Shown piece after piece: positions 20,574 to 32,113 of a DNA stretch of 64,000 bases. This DNA is from Symbiodinium natans (Eukaryota; Sar; Dinophyceae; Suessiales; Symbiodiniaceae), in contig CAJNDS010000158.1 in the NCBI GenBank assembly GCA_905221605.1, forward strand, positions 474,176-538,175. Direction: 5' to 3'. Made by a program: the position numbers and the translations under genes. The notes under the pieces were generated by a model. It saw only the letters and a program-made list of their open reading frames with translations, was not told where the DNA came from and did not search any database. Position 1 is the stretch's first letter. Every line of letters starts with the position of its first letter.

Positions 20574-21565
20574 GTTACTGGGCAAGGTCATTTTTTTACT
20601 GGGCAAGGTCATTTTTTTACTGGGCAAGGTCATTTTTTTACTGGGCAAGGTCATTTTTTTACTGGGCAAGGTCGTTTCGTCAAAAAAGCGACCTTGCCCA
20701 GTAAAAAAATGACCTTGCCCAGTAAAAAAATGACCTTGCCCAGTAAAAATGTTACTGGGCAAGGTCATCTTTTTACTGGGCAAGGTCATCTTTTTACTGG
20801 GCAAGGTCATCTTTTTACTGGGCAAGGTCATCTTTTTACTGGGCAAGGTCATTTTTTTTACTGGGCAAGGTCATTTTTTTACTGGGCAAGGTCATTTTTT
20901 TACTGGGCAAGGTCATTTTTTTACTGGGCAAGGTCATTTTTTTACTGGGCAAGGTCATTTTTTTACTGGGCAAGGTCATTATTACATTTTTTTATTGGGC
21001 AAGGTCATCTTTTTACTGGGCAAGGTCATTTTTTTACTGGGCAAGGTCATTTTTTTACTGGGCAAGGTCATTTTTTTACTGGGCAAGGTCATTTTTTTAC
21101 TGGGCAAGGTCATTACTGGGCAAGGTCATTTTTTTACTGGGCAAGGTCATTTTTTTACTGGGCAAGGTCATTTTTTTATTGGGCAAGGTCATTTTTTTAC
21201 TGGGCAAGGTCATTACTGGGCAAGGTCATTTTTTTACTGGGCAAGGTCATTTTTTTACTGGGCAAGGTCATTTTTTTATTGGGCAAGGTCATTTTTTTAC
21301 TGGGCAAGGTCATTTTTTTACTGGGCAAGGTCATTTTTTTACTGGGCAAGGTCATTTTTTTACTGGGCAAGGTCATTTTTTTACTGGGCAAGGTCATTTT
21401 TTTACTGGGCAAGGTCATTTTTTTACTGGGCAAGGTCATTACTGGGCAAGGTCATTTTTTTACTGGGCAAGGTCATTTTTTTACTGGCTAGGTCATTTTT
21501 TTACTGGGCTAGGTCATTTTTTTACTGGGCTAGGTCATTTTTTACTGGGCAAGGTCGTTTCGTCC
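20574..21565. repeat. 21-bp satellite array with internal inversion
   Basis: Unit ACTGGGCAAGGTCATTTTTT(T), about 46 copies. Five forward units end in GTCGTTTCGTC, then three inverted units (20688-20749), then about 38 forward units ending again in GTCGTTTCGTCC. Units missing the T-run (CATTACTGGGC at 21113, 21211, 21438) and ATTGGGC variants mark a repeated block of about 98 bp. Because 21 is a multiple of 3, all frames stay open; the ORFs here are not genes. Confidence 0.95.
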
Positions 21566-21570
21566 AAAGG

Positions 21571-21782
21571 TGTTTAGGATTTCCGGGCCTAATGGTTAGG
21601 GTTTCAAGGCCTCACGGCCTGGTGTTTAGGGTTTCAGGGTCTCAAGGCCTGCTGTTTAGGGTTTCACGGCCTCACGGCCTAGTATTTAGGTTTCAGGGTT
21701 TCAGGGCCTCAAGGCCTAGCGTTTAGGGTTTCAGGGCCTCAAGGCCTGGTGTTTAGGGTTTCAAGGCCTCAAGGCCGGGTGT
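21571..21782 (+). repeat. 30-bp tandem repeat containing TTTAGGG
   Basis: About 7 copies of GTTTAGGGTTTCAAGGCCTC followed by AAGGCCTGGT, directly after the 21-bp array. Each unit is a telomere-type heptamer plus a GGCCTC(A/C)(A/C)GGCC inverted repeat. Confidence 0.85.
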
Positions 21783-21945
21783 GGCTTGTGTTAAGTGCTT
21801 GGTACTACGGCGTGATTGGTGCATCCGAAGAGAAAATAAGTAACCTTCTATTTTCTTAATGTTATGGGATTCTTTGGGCGGGTGGGTTTTTTTCCGTTGC
21901 CTAGATACACTGCTGGCCTAGTAAATGCTCGAACTTGAGATGCTG

Positions 21946-22046
21946 AACCCTAAACCCTAAACCCTAAACCCTAAACCCTAAACCCTAAACCCTAAACCCT
22001 AAACCCTAAACCCTAAACCCTAAACCCTAAACCCTAAACCTTAAAC
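21946..22046 (+). repeat. CCCTAAA tract
   Basis: About 14 units. Confidence 0.9.
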
Positions 22047-22139
22047 TTAGTGAGGGGTCGCTTCCGTCGAGCGACAGACCCCGAACGGCTTGGCCGAGGG
22101 CTCACAGCCCGAGCGCCCATACGAAAAGAGCGGGCCGCG

Positions 22140-22390
22140 GAGAGGTGAGGGTAAAGCCTAGCCAAGGACCAAGCCGGCCAAAAACCCCCCGACCGCGGTG
22201 GGCCAATGATGCCGGGCCAAGGGCCCACAGGCCAGGAATCAAGGGCTCTCTGCACCAAGGCCAAGAAGCGTTCGCCCGGCCAAGGGTTCCTTGGGCCAAG
22301 GGGCCCCGCGGCCCAAGGGCCCCCCGAACCAAGGGCGGCGACCCAAGAACAAGTGCCCCTAACAAAGGGGCCAAAGATTCTTTTCGGGCA
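22140..22390. repeat. GGCCAAGGG-rich low-complexity block
   Basis: Irregular repeats of GGCCAAGG, GGGCCAAGG and ACCAAGGGC keep both strands open; no protein is recognisable. Confidence 0.6.
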
Positions 22391-22776
22391 AGAGGCGCTG
22401 CGGGCCCTAAAAGAAGGGGGACCACAAGATTTGTCCGTGCCCACAATGAAAAATGCGATTTTTGAATATTGAAAACGATGGTTTTCGGCCCTGCCCGCAA
22501 TGAAAAATGTTGTTTTTTAGTACTGAAATCGCGTGCCCCGGGACCCCCCCGCACGTGGAGCGGGACGCATTTTTTGTTGCTCTCTCCTCCGTGGGGCATC
22601 GCGTTGGTAGAATGCAATGCGCCTTGGAATGAATTGAACGCCCCCCTTGAGGGGGGTTGGGGGGTGAACCCTAAACCCTAATTGAGAATAGCTTGGGTGG
22701 CCGGGGCGGGATTACAGGCAACGCGAGCGCGCGGCCCGGGGCGTTTCACGCCCGAGCGCGCGACCTCGCACGCACA

Positions 22777-23143
22777 CCCTAAACCCTAAACCCTAAACCC
22801 AAAACCCTAAACCCTAAACCCTAAACCCTTAACCCTAAACCCCTAAACCCTAAACATCCCTAAACTAATTTTAAACCCCTAAGCCCTAAGCCCTAAGCCC
22901 TAAGCCCTAAGCGCTAGGCCCTAAGCCCTAGGCCCTAGGCCCTAGGCCCTAGGCCCTAGGCCCTAGGCCCTAGGCCCTAGGCCCTAGGCCCTAGGCCCTA
23001 GGCCCTAAACCTAAACCCTAAACCCTAAACCCTAAACCCTAAACCCTAAACCCTAAACCCTAAACCCAAAACCCAAAACCCTAAACCCTAAACCCTAAAC
23101 CCTAAACCCTAAACCCTAAACCCTAAACCCTAAACCCTAAACC
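22777..23143 (+). repeat. Zoned variant telomere-type tract
   Basis: Four zones in order: CCCTAAA (22777-22858), CCCTAAG (about 22875-22912), about 13 CCCTAGG heptamers (22915-23005), CCCTAAA again (23008-23143). Confidence 0.9.
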
Positions 23144-23612
23144 CCGCTCCGCCCGGACGTCTGGAATTTACAGTACTTCCGGCACTTACGCAGGCTTGGA
23201 AAGTGTCATTTTGAAATGTGCGCGTTTTCCGAAAAAGCGAACGTGTATATAGGCAGTCCATACGGTTCATTAGTCTACATTACAGCACTCGGAAAGATTT
23301 CAGGAAAACCGAACCACCGACAAGAACAGCTTCGGAAGAACATATTTTCCACGTAGTGGGCACCGATCCCCTTCGGGCTCCCCAGCAAAAGAAGCAGTGC
23401 AGCGAGGCCAACAAAAACAAGGTAACACGCGTTCTGGTGTGCCCTGCGTTTTTTGGCATGCATTGGGACCTGCTCGAGCTCAAATGTGCGCAAAACCTAG
23501 GTCTTGGACTAATTCCGGTTTTGGGAGCCAGGAAGAAACAACACAGATTCCTCGAGAGGCGGATGCCGACAGACATGGATGCGTTCCCAAGCCCCCCCCC
23601 CCCCCTCCCCCC

Positions 23613-24336
23613 CCGTGCCTTGGACGCTTAACGTCTATTCTGCGTGTGCTCTTTGTTTTCTTGGATTTTTTCCCGAAAACCAATTCTGAAATTGGGTTCT
23701 CGTTTGGCGCTTCAATGCGGAAGGCGTTCTATCGGATCGCTCCTTGGAGGGTCGGACGGAAAGGGGGTTCGGAACATTCTGCTGGAGATGTGGGGAGGCG
23801 AGGACCATGCATGGAGGTTGACGGACGGGTTCGGCGCGGAAGGGGAGAGTGACATTCGGTTGATGGGCAGGGGATATGGGGACACGTGGATGCCGCGCGC
23901 CCTCCGCGCCTTTCCGCCCTCTGCACGCTCCGCGCCCTCCGCGCCCTCCGCGCCCTCCCCGCGCTCCCGCGCCCTCCGCGCCCTCCGCGCCCTCCGCACC
24001 CTCCGCGCCCTCCCCTCCGCACCCTCCGCGCCCTCCGCACCCTCCGCGCCCTCCGCGCCCTCCGCGCCCTCCGCACCCTCCGCGCCCTCCGCGCCTCCGC
24101 GCCTCCGCGCCCTCCGCGTCCCTCCGCGCCCTCCGCGCCCTCCGCGCCCTCCGCGCCCTCCGCGCCCTCCGCGCCCTCCGCGCCCTCCGCGCCCTCCGCG
24201 CCCCCGCCAGGACACGCGCTGGCAGGGTGCTTGCGTCTATTCTGCGGGTGCGTTGTGTCTATTCTGCGGGCGTTTCCTTTGTAAAGTGTTTGTTTACAAG
24301 GCACGCACGTGCAGCATAGTAGCCTTTAAGTGTCCA
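23613..24336. repeat. Module copy 1 with 9-bp (CGCCCTCCG)n core
   Basis: Starts CCGTGCCTTGGACGCTTAAC, ends GCAGCATAGT-AGCC-TTTAAG. The core array 23894-24205 repeats CGCCCTCCG about 33 times. GTCTATTCTGCG occurs at both flanks (near 23632, 24235, 24256). Open frames across the array are compositional. Confidence 0.85.
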
Positions 24337-24377
24337 CCCCCTCTCCCCCCGCCCCTCTCCCCCCCCCCCTCTCCCCC

Positions 24378-25223
24378 CGTGCCTTGGACGCTTAACGTCT
24401 ATTCTGCGCGTGCTCGTTGTTTTTTTGTTACCGTACTAACCATGCAAAACCTTACGTTGGGTTCCGCAGAAGGCGCGCTATCGCATTCTGACGGAAGAGG
24501 AGGAGGGTCGGACGGATGATTTTTTGACGGGAAGCCACAAAGAGGAAATGGTTAAGGGCGGAGGGTCGGAACATTTTGACGGGAGAGGGGCAGGCATGGA
24601 TTACGTGGGACGGCGATGCATGTCCGGTTGACGGGCAGGTTCGGGGGGCGAGGACAAGGAATTCGGTTGACGAGCAGGGCACGGGAAGAAGATCCCGTTC
24701 GCAGGTCGGGAGCGGGATCTATGCGTGGGGGTTCAGTGATGATAGCCGGTTGATGGGGAGGCGCCCTCCGCGCCTCTCGCGCGCCCTCCGCGCCCGCGCC
24801 TCGCGCGCCCTCCGCGCCCTCCGCGCCCTCCGCGCCCTCCGCGCCCTCCGCGCCCTCCGCGCCCTCCGCGCCCTCCGCGCCCTCCGCGCCCTCCGCGCCC
24901 TCCCGCCCTCCGCGCCCTCCGCGCCCTCCGCGCCCTCCGCGCGCCCTCCGCGCCCTCCGCGCCGGAGGGCGCCCTCCGCGTCCTCCGCACCCCTCCGCGC
25001 CCTCCGCCCCCTCCGCGCCCTCCGCGCCCTCCGCGCCCTCCGCGCCCTCTCCGCCCTCCGCGACCTCCGCGCCCTACCTCCGAGCTCTGGGTCTGTTGTC
25101 TGCGCTCCGTTGCGGATGCGTTGCGTCTATTCTGCGGACGCGTTGCGTCTATTCTGCGGGCGTTTCCTTCGTAATCAATATGTTTAAAAGGCACGCGTGT
25201 GCAGCATAGCCTCTAAGTGTCCA
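24378..25223. repeat. Module copy 2 with 9-bp (CGCCCTCCG)n core
   Basis: The same start, flank motifs (GTCTATTCTGCG near 24396, 25125, 25146) and end as copy 1, with the array at 24762-25075. A tandem duplication of the whole module that has diverged. Confidence 0.85.
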
Positions 25224-25228
25224 TCTAA

Positions 25229-25231
25229 CCC

Positions 25232-25291
<60 letters not shown>
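25229..25291 (+). repeat. Poly-C run of about 55-60 bp
   Basis: Almost uninterrupted C right after module copy 2. The length in the assembly may be unreliable. Confidence 0.9.
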
Positions 25292-25292
<1 letters not shown>

Positions 25293-25502
25293 AAAACCCC
25301 GAGAAACGCTCGCAGGGCGTGCAAAAGCGCGTCTTACCAAAAACAAGTTGGGTCATGCTCCGGCCAATAGCACGGACTGGTAACACGGACGTGGAGAGGG
25401 CAGCGTTTGAGTGGAGGGGTCGGAACTTTTAAGGGTCCGAGGGGGTTTGTTGGGTGCATTTACACGACTTCCGGCAGGCCTTCAAGTGCGGCGTAACGCT
25501 TG

Positions 25503-25608
25503 GGCTAAACCCTAAACCCTAAACCCTATAAACCCTAAACCCTAAACCTCAAACCCTAAACCCCAAACCCCAAACCCCAAACCCTAAACCCTAAACCCCA
25601 ACCCCTTC
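25503..25608 (+). repeat. CCCTAAA/CCCCAAA tract
   Basis: Degenerate units ending in C- and A-rich homopolymers to 25675. Confidence 0.85.
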
Positions 25609-25729
25609 CCCCCGCCCCGCCCCCCCCCAAAAAAAAAAAAAAAAAGGCCCCCCCCCCCCCCCACCCCCAAAAAAAGAAACGGTGCACCCCTTTCATTCTG
25701 GCTTCCAGGTCATGATCTTTTGCTGTCCC

Positions 25730-25960
25730 TTGAACTCCTATTCAGAATGGAGAGTATTAAGAACATGAAGAGAACGACGAAGATGAAGAATCTGGAAGAT
25801 GATTATTCGTCATATCAGAGTTTGTTAAGAGTATGAAATGTATTGTATCACTCGAAGCGTCAATGGTATCACTTTCAGACGATTAGCCATAGCAAGAATG
25901 TTAAGAATATCACGAGCATCAAGAATATCAAGAATATTGCCCATGTTGCGACTCTTAAGG
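25730..25960 (+). repeat. AAGAAT-rich degenerate repeat
   Basis: Purine-rich AAGAATATC/AAGAACATG words; no gene seen. Confidence 0.5.
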
Positions 25961-26059
25961 TGTTCCTGCCATGAGTGAGCTTCCATGGCGTGCACCGATG
26001 ATGCTGGGAGCGCAGCGCCCGCAGCCGAGCACCTTGGGGTAGAGTTCCGTTGCAGGGCG

Positions 26060-26159
26060 GGGATGTTCCCCCTTGTACGAACAGTCCTTAGTAGGGATAA
26101 TAGTACCCCCCCATTATAATCCCCATATTAAGGACTGTTAGTATAAGGTGGGAACAGCC
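26060..26159. mobile_element. 100-bp hairpin element with GGATGTTCCC-type ends
   Basis: Imperfect terminal inverted repeats GGATGTTCCCCC and GTGGGAACAGCC, with an inner inverted pair ACAGTCCTTA and TTAAGGACTGT. The ends match those of the introner at 45966-46076 (GGGATGTTCCC), which suggests the same family outside a recognised gene. Confidence 0.65.
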
Positions 26160-26497
26160 GCCAACCAAACATACGAAGAGAGATCGTTTATTAGAAGCAG
26201 AATATGAAATTCAGCAATGATGGGAAAATAATGTATTTGAATCGAATCCAGAGAAAGGACAAACAACATGTATGTGTACATTGTATGTGTATATGTGTAT
26301 GTAATGCATATACGGAAGTATATAGAACGATGAAGAACGAATTCTGATCAGGACTTTAGGAGTTTTCGGGCGTTGAAAGGAATGAGGGTGGACGGTAGAA
26401 GCCCCCAAAAAGCCCAGGCGGCCCAGGCGCGCTAAGCCCTCAACCCTAAACCATAAACCCCCAACCTAACTCGCCCCCTGAGGCGCTGCGCCTCCCG

Positions 26498-26920
26498 GGG
26501 ACTCACGCTGAAAGCGGCCCTTGCACGCCTCGGCCTGCCACAGGGTACCGTGCTGACGATCCATGTTCTTGGTGGCCGGGCTCATGGATCCCTATACCCG
26601 AACGAAATAGGGTTTAGGGTTTAGGGTTTAGGGTTTAGGGTTTAGGGGTTTAGGGGTTTAGGGGTTTAGGGGTTTAGGGTTTAGGTTTTAGGGTTTAAGC
26701 TAAACCCCTCAACCCCTAAAACGCCTCCCAACCCCAACCCCTCAACCCCTAAACCGCCTCCCTCTCAGGTGCCAGCTTCCGCGAGGAGGGCAGCAACCTG
26801 ACTGCCACAGCCGCCGCCTTCGGTCCGCTCTTGTCCCTGGGCCTTCCCTTCGGCTCTTGCGACATCTTCAGACTCGGGCCGGGGTTCGGTGGGCTTTTCA
26901 TGCTGCTCCCTTTCTTTTAA
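26498..26920 (+). CDS. Exon-like fragments of an unidentified gene
   Basis: Two open segments read as protein. One is about 26508-26582 (TLKAALARLGLPQGTVLTIH, then VLGGRAHG). The other is 26769-26919 (ASFREEGSNLTATAAAFGPL, then LSLGLPFGSCDIFRLGPGF, stop). They join in phase across a GA-AG intron filled with TTTAGGG tract (26609-26696). The repeated G-LP-G-x-x-L-x-x-LGG wording suggests an internal repeat protein. No family recognised. Confidence 0.3.
26609..26696 (+). repeat. TTTAGGG / TTTAGGGG tract
   Basis: About 11 units, octamers in the middle. Confidence 0.85.
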
Positions 26921-26925
26921 GGGAA

Positions 26926-27249
26926 TAGGGTTTAGGGTTTAGGGTTTCGGGTTTAGGGTTTAGGGTTTAGGGTAAGGCAATCCCAAGGCAGGCTCTTAGC
27001 CTGAGTGCAAGAGTGTCCCAGGTCGGCGCTGGCCGGGCAGCTGGCCAAGGCTCTGCCATGTGGCCAAAGGATTGCGGCGTTGAATTTCGGGCTTCAGGGT
27101 GGGTTTTGGAAGGATGTCTCAGGGTTGCGCTGCGCGTCCGAGGGGTGTCAGAAGTTGGCAGAGGAGCTTCGGAGTGGTTTCATTAGGGTTTAGGGTTTAG
27201 GGTTTGGGGTTTAGGGTTTTGGGGTTTAGGGTTTAGGGTTTAGGGTTTC
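26926..27249 (+). repeat. Two TTTAGGG tracts
   Basis: 26926-26972 and 27184-27249, separated by an open stretch that could hold an exon (27020-27180). Confidence 0.85.
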
Positions 27250-27796
27250 AGGTGCGGCTGCTCCTTGTTGGCCCCACTGCTCTTGGTCCCACGGACACGC
27301 AGGCGCCCCGGGGGTGACTCTGGGCATCTGGGCTGGGTCACCTCTGTGATGCTTTACTGTAGATCCTTAGCCTGTTTGGGTTTATTGGGCTTCTTAATAA
27401 GGCAGCTAAACATAGAATTTATAGCTATCCTGCTAAGTGCAGCCAAGGGTTGCATCGCCTCATCTGAGGCCAGCGGCGGCTGATGCAGAGCTTCGCTTGC
27501 CCTCGGGCCTTCTGCCGCAGGGCTCGGTTCTTGTGCAGAGGGCGGGGCGGACACGACGCAACGAGATGCAAAATGAGGCTAGAGACGCGACATCGCCAAG
27601 GCCTCTACCACGAGGCAGCCCCGGATGCCGCAAGGGAACTGAGCTCCATTGATGAATGGAGCACAAAAAACTCGGTATGCACTTGACAACAAGCAAAAGA
27701 AGCTCACTAGTTCAGTGGTCCACGGACTCACCGAATTAACCAGCCAGCTAGCCAGCTGCACGAACACAACGAACTCAAGAACTGGCAAAAGTACCC

Positions 27797-27909
27797 AGAA
27801 CCCTAAACCTTAGACCCTAAACCCTAAACCCTAAACCCTAAACCCTAAACCCTAAACCCTAAACCCTAAACCCTAAACCCTAAACCCTAAACCCTAAACC
27901 CTAAACCCT
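27797..27909 (+). repeat. CCCTAAA tract
   Basis: About 16 units. Confidence 0.9.
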
Positions 27910-27915
27910 TCGTGT

Positions 27916-29420
27916 TCCTGAGCCAGGTGGGTGTCGAGGCCTGGGATCCCGATCTGGTCTGCGCCTTCCAGCCGGGCTTTTACGGCTCCTCGACCCGCTC
28001 TAGGGTTTAGGGTTAGGGTTTAGGGTTTAGGGTTTAGGGTTTAGGGTTTAGGGTTTAGGGTTTAGGGTTTAGGGTTTAGGGTTTAGGGTTTAGGGTGTCT
28101 CAATGAGTGGACGCGCTGGTGCTGAAAGCACCCAGGCGCGCGCCCCGATTTGCATAAGCCCACCCCCGCTGGCGCTCCACCCTCGCCTTAACCTCTATGG
28201 GTTTAGGGTTCTTTTGAACTCTGATCGTGCTTTTGTTATTTTTCTCTTGTCTATTGGGTTGAAGCTCGGCATCGATGCAGATCGACTACCCTGAAGTTCG
28301 TAGCCCCTAGGCCTTAGGCATTGCAAGGGAGATGTCTATCAGTCGAGGGCTGCTGGGAGAGCCAAAAGTCAGAGGTTTGGGCTTGGGGTTGGCTGCCGCC
28401 TTCGCCCTCGGCGATGCTGCGTGCTGGCCGGGGATTTGGAAAACTTGCTTGGAAGGGAGTGAAATTAGAGGTTTGGGCTTTCGCCATGCTGATGCTGCAA
28501 CTTTTGTTATTTTTGTCTTTTCTAATGGTTGTTGAGGAGATCCTCCCAGTCCCAGGCAGGGGGCCTCCCAGGCAGGGGGGCCTCCCAGTGAGTCTTTCTC
28601 AAAAACCTGAAGGTTTGGGCTTGGGGCTGGCTGCCGCATTCGTACTTGGTGATGCTGCGTCCTGGTTGGGGATCTGGGTCCCTTGCTTGGAAGCCTGCTT
28701 TTCAGGTTCAGGCAAAAGGTTTCTGGCAAGCAGGACTAACAGTGCTAGGCAGGGGGCCTCTGAGGCAGGGGGCCTGACACCTCGTACTGGGAAATTGATG
28801 CGCTGCCTGCCTGAACCCGGTCTGGGAGCCTCTGGTCCAGGAAACACGACGACGGGCGGAGGCGAGGCTCCTCTGGGAGAGGCCCGGAAGACCTCCCAAA
28901 AAGAGGTTGCCATGTTTTGCCCTAAGGTTTGGGGGCGACCTGACGGGTTTCTCGCCAGCGACCTGCCGGGTCCACCGCGCCGCCCGCAGCTGCCGCCCGC
29001 CGGAGGGCTTCTGGCTCCGGAGCTACCTCGCCTGCCAGCTTCGGTGCGTTCGCCCTGCTCGACGGCCCCGGGCACACTCAGTTTAGGGTTTACGGAACCC
29101 TGCACCCAAGACCCAAAAAACCCCACACTACCCCTAAGGAACAGGTTCAAGCCTGGAGCTACCGCACATCCCGCAAACCCGGCCACGTGGAGTAAGCCGA
29201 CATGAACGACAGTTTCGCGGACTCAAAAAAGGGGGGGGAAGTTGAGCTGTCAAATGGCCTGCAAGTTCAGGGTTTGGGGGTTCAGGGTTTTTCTAGGGCT
29301 CAAGAGCCCGACCAAGCCTGAGAGCCTTCAAGCCCCATGAGGTTACGCCACCTGGGAGCGCAGCATCCGGAAGGTCATCCAGCTGAATGCCCCTTTCGTC
29401 GCCGCGGGCTTGGGCCTTTG
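27916..29420 (+). other. Scattered exon-like pieces and local duplications
   Basis: Open stretches after AG acceptors read like protein: about 27927-27995 (GVEAWDPDLVCAFQPGFYG) and about 29345-29408 (TWERSIRKVIQLNAPFVAAG). The two do not connect with what lies between. That interval contains a diverged direct repeat of about 85 bp (28371-28456 and 28611-28696) and repeats of AGGCAGGGGGCCTC near 28553-28770. Gene content is uncertain. Confidence 0.3.
28001..28096 (+). repeat. TTTAGGG tract
   Basis: About 13 units, 92 bp from an oppositely oriented CCCTAAA tract, with an exon-like stretch between them. Confidence 0.9.
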
Positions 29421-29429
29421 GGGGGGGGG

Positions 29430-32110
29430 TTGGGGGTCTTCAGGGTACGAATCGAGGGGAGTTGAGGGTGGAGGCTTTAGGGTTTGTTGGGGGGTTCAGA
29501 GTTTATCTACGAAGTTTGGTGACCCTTCAATTTAGGGCCCTTGGGCTTGCGGTCTTGGGTTTCGGCTGGATGTTGGTCCGTTTAGGGTTTTTTGGGTTTA
29601 GGGTTACGGTTGAGCATTTAGGGTTTAGCTTTGAGAGTACCGCCCAAGGCCACGAGCTACAGCTACGAAGAGGCTGAGGAGGTTGCGCCTTCTTGTCTTT
29701 GGGCTCGGGGAGTCCGGTTGCGTAGCTTTCGTTCTTCTCGAATCATCCTGGAGAGGGGTCTCATGATCCAAAAGACTGTTGGAATGTCTCCACCTGCAGT
29801 GATCCCGCAGGATCAGCACACGTTGCTGGCCGAATTCGGCTGCGACGCCACGTGTTGCCAAGCTGCAAAACTGGTTTGTGTCGGTTTGCAGGTACGCTGC
29901 GTAGGGAGGGTCTGTGAGGGAGCATCGTTTTCTGGGGCAGCACCCTTTAAGCGCTACGCATGTGAGCTCCTAGTAGCCTACTGTGGGAGTTGCATGATGG
30001 CACCCAGCAGCACATTGACAGACCTTGCCTTGTACATGCTGCCGGGGCCCTAAGTCACGATGTCGGCGGCTCGTTTACAAAAGCCACGAAGTGTGCAAGA
30101 GCCTCCGAGTTCACAAGTGCTCGGCCTTCCTAAACCAACATAAACTAACATAAACATGTAGCACGGCCACATGAATGTGCCCGAAGACGTGCCGTTGGCA
30201 TGCGCCTGCGTTATGGTCGCATTGGCCACGGCACGAGATGCCTTGCCTACCGAGATGGGCATGCGAAGAAGAGACCTCCTCGACTCGCCGAGCTTCAGGC
30301 GGATGAGGATGGGCAGCACGTGGCCATGCAGGGAAGCTGGCGGGGGGGAAGCAGGTGCGTGACCTGCGGAGGCGGCAATGAACAGGCTAGCAGCCGTGTC
30401 TCAGAGCAAAGCGGATGGGAAGGTACCCACAAGCCTCCGGAAGTGGAAACTAGGCGAAATAGTACTCGTAGTAATGATAATTAGTAGTAAAAAATAAGAG
30501 TAACAATCATCAAAAAAATAATATAGCTAGGCACAGGCTGGAGCAGCATTGTGGACGAGGCAAATCAAGTCAATCTGTGGCCTGGCACGGCCGCGTTGCG
30601 GCCTGCAGAGACTGAAGCTCAGGGCAATGGTAGCCACAAGTAGCAAGTCAAAAAAGTGGGCTTTGGGGCTGCAAACCCCCGAATCCTTAAACCCTGAAGG
30701 CCTGGGGCTGGTTATCGGGCCAACAGATTCTGGTTCACGTAAAGATGTCTTGCAGACCTCTTGCTAGACCCAGCAATCACCGACCCTCCCCTGCACGACT
30801 GCGTGTCCCAGCTCGCAGCTCTGAGGCTGGGAACCACCCGGCTGGCATCCCGAGGCCAATGCCTTCGCATCTCCGCTGCGCAGTGGGGAGCAGCAGGCAC
30901 TGGCCCCCCATATATATGTATGTATATAAAAAAAACTATCTGCATGTCTAAATCATAGTTGAAAATAAATGAAGAAATAAATATAAGCAAGTACATGTGA
31001 AGAAAGATAAGTAAAACATAATGTATATATGTATATGTATATATGTATATATATATATATACATACATACATACACATATACAAACGAGCCCCGGGGAGT
31101 AGTGTTCAACTTCAAGGGCAACTTGCGCCAACGTCGTGGGGGCAGGAGCAGTGTTGCTGGCAGTGTTTCGTGCCGCCGGGCTACCGAAGCGCCAAGCCAG
31201 AAGCAGCCGTGGACTCGGAGGCTTTAGGGTTTAGGGTTTAGGGTTCAGGGTTTAGGGTTTAGGGTTTAGGGTATATTCTGGGGACCACTGCTCCGCCACA
31301 CCACGATCAGGGGTGCTCGCTGCTTTCAAGATTCAAGCCGGGACATCTGAACAAAACAAATCCGAAAGCACGGGCAATTAACAAAGCTCTTTAGCTGCCT
31401 GTAGTGCTGCTGGCCTGCGCTTGGGACCGGCAATGGCCTGCGGTTGACAAGCAGCATGCGATCAACGAGGCTCAGAAAGGGTCTGAAGGGAAGTAAGAAA
31501 GGGGAGTTTACGCTAGGGTCCTGAGGGTGTTTGAGGCTTTGCACGCTGCCTTCTTTCTGTCTCTCTGCTTTGCGACTGTGCCAGCATGGTCTCGGTTGCA
31601 TGTTGCTTGCAGGAGCGCAGCAGTCCCATTCTTAGCATGTCAAAGTGCCCCTGTGCTCTCCGGATCCTTGTGCAACGCTCCCACGGCGTCGGGATGTTCG
31701 TTCTCTGGGTCTGCCAGGATGCACCTGCTGTACTTCGCTGTGCTATTCTGCTAAGGCAAAGCCTGCTACGTCGTCCGACGCTTGCCTGCACGAGATGCGC
31801 TCAGACCCGGATGGCTACTGTGACGGTAGAGCTGATGCCGCGCAACTTTTCAGTTTCATGAGCTTGGGTCAGCTTGAGTCGTTAAGAATTCTGCCGGATG
31901 TGCCGGAGACGCAAGGGCTACAAGACAGCCGCTCGCGACGACCACTGCACCGAGCGCTACAGAGCAGACTGTGCACGGCATGAGGAGAGCTAAGGGTTCT
32001 CTGATGGCACCCATCGACTCATAGATGCAAGTTTCTGCCCGAAGCCAGCTGTGTTTTTCTAGCAGCCGCCGATGTCCCGGCTTGTTACCGCAAGAAGCAC
32101 CTGCCCAAAG
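29430..32110. other. No firm gene; exon-like fragment, AT microsatellites
   Basis: The best coding-like stretch is about 30199-30340 on + (RIGHGTRCLAYRDGHAKKRP), before a possible CAG acceptor or donor; a shorter one lies near 29790-29870. The rest holds an AT-rich patch (30460-30530), a TATG/TATA microsatellite (about 30905-31085) and a TTTAGGG tract (31222-31271). Nothing else can be supported. Confidence 0.35.
31222..31271 (+). repeat. TTTAGGG tract
   Basis: About 7 units. Confidence 0.85.
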
Positions 32111-32113
32111 CAG

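Noticed and set aside
20574-21565. CRISPR-like array
   Set aside because: Units are directly abutting with no unique spacers, in a eukaryotic context.
20529-21726. Long ORFs of FFTGQGH, LLGKVI, FYWARS and MTLPSKK repeats
   Set aside because: These are translations of a 21-bp satellite in its various frames; no non-repeat domain is attached.
22034-22681. ORFs on both strands in the GGCCAAGGG block
   Set aside because: Low-complexity repeats keep both strands open; no domain or splice partner.
23644-25194. ORFs rich in ALR, PSA, PPR, GGR and EGA
   Set aside because: A 9-bp repeat keeps all six frames open; there is no unique domain.
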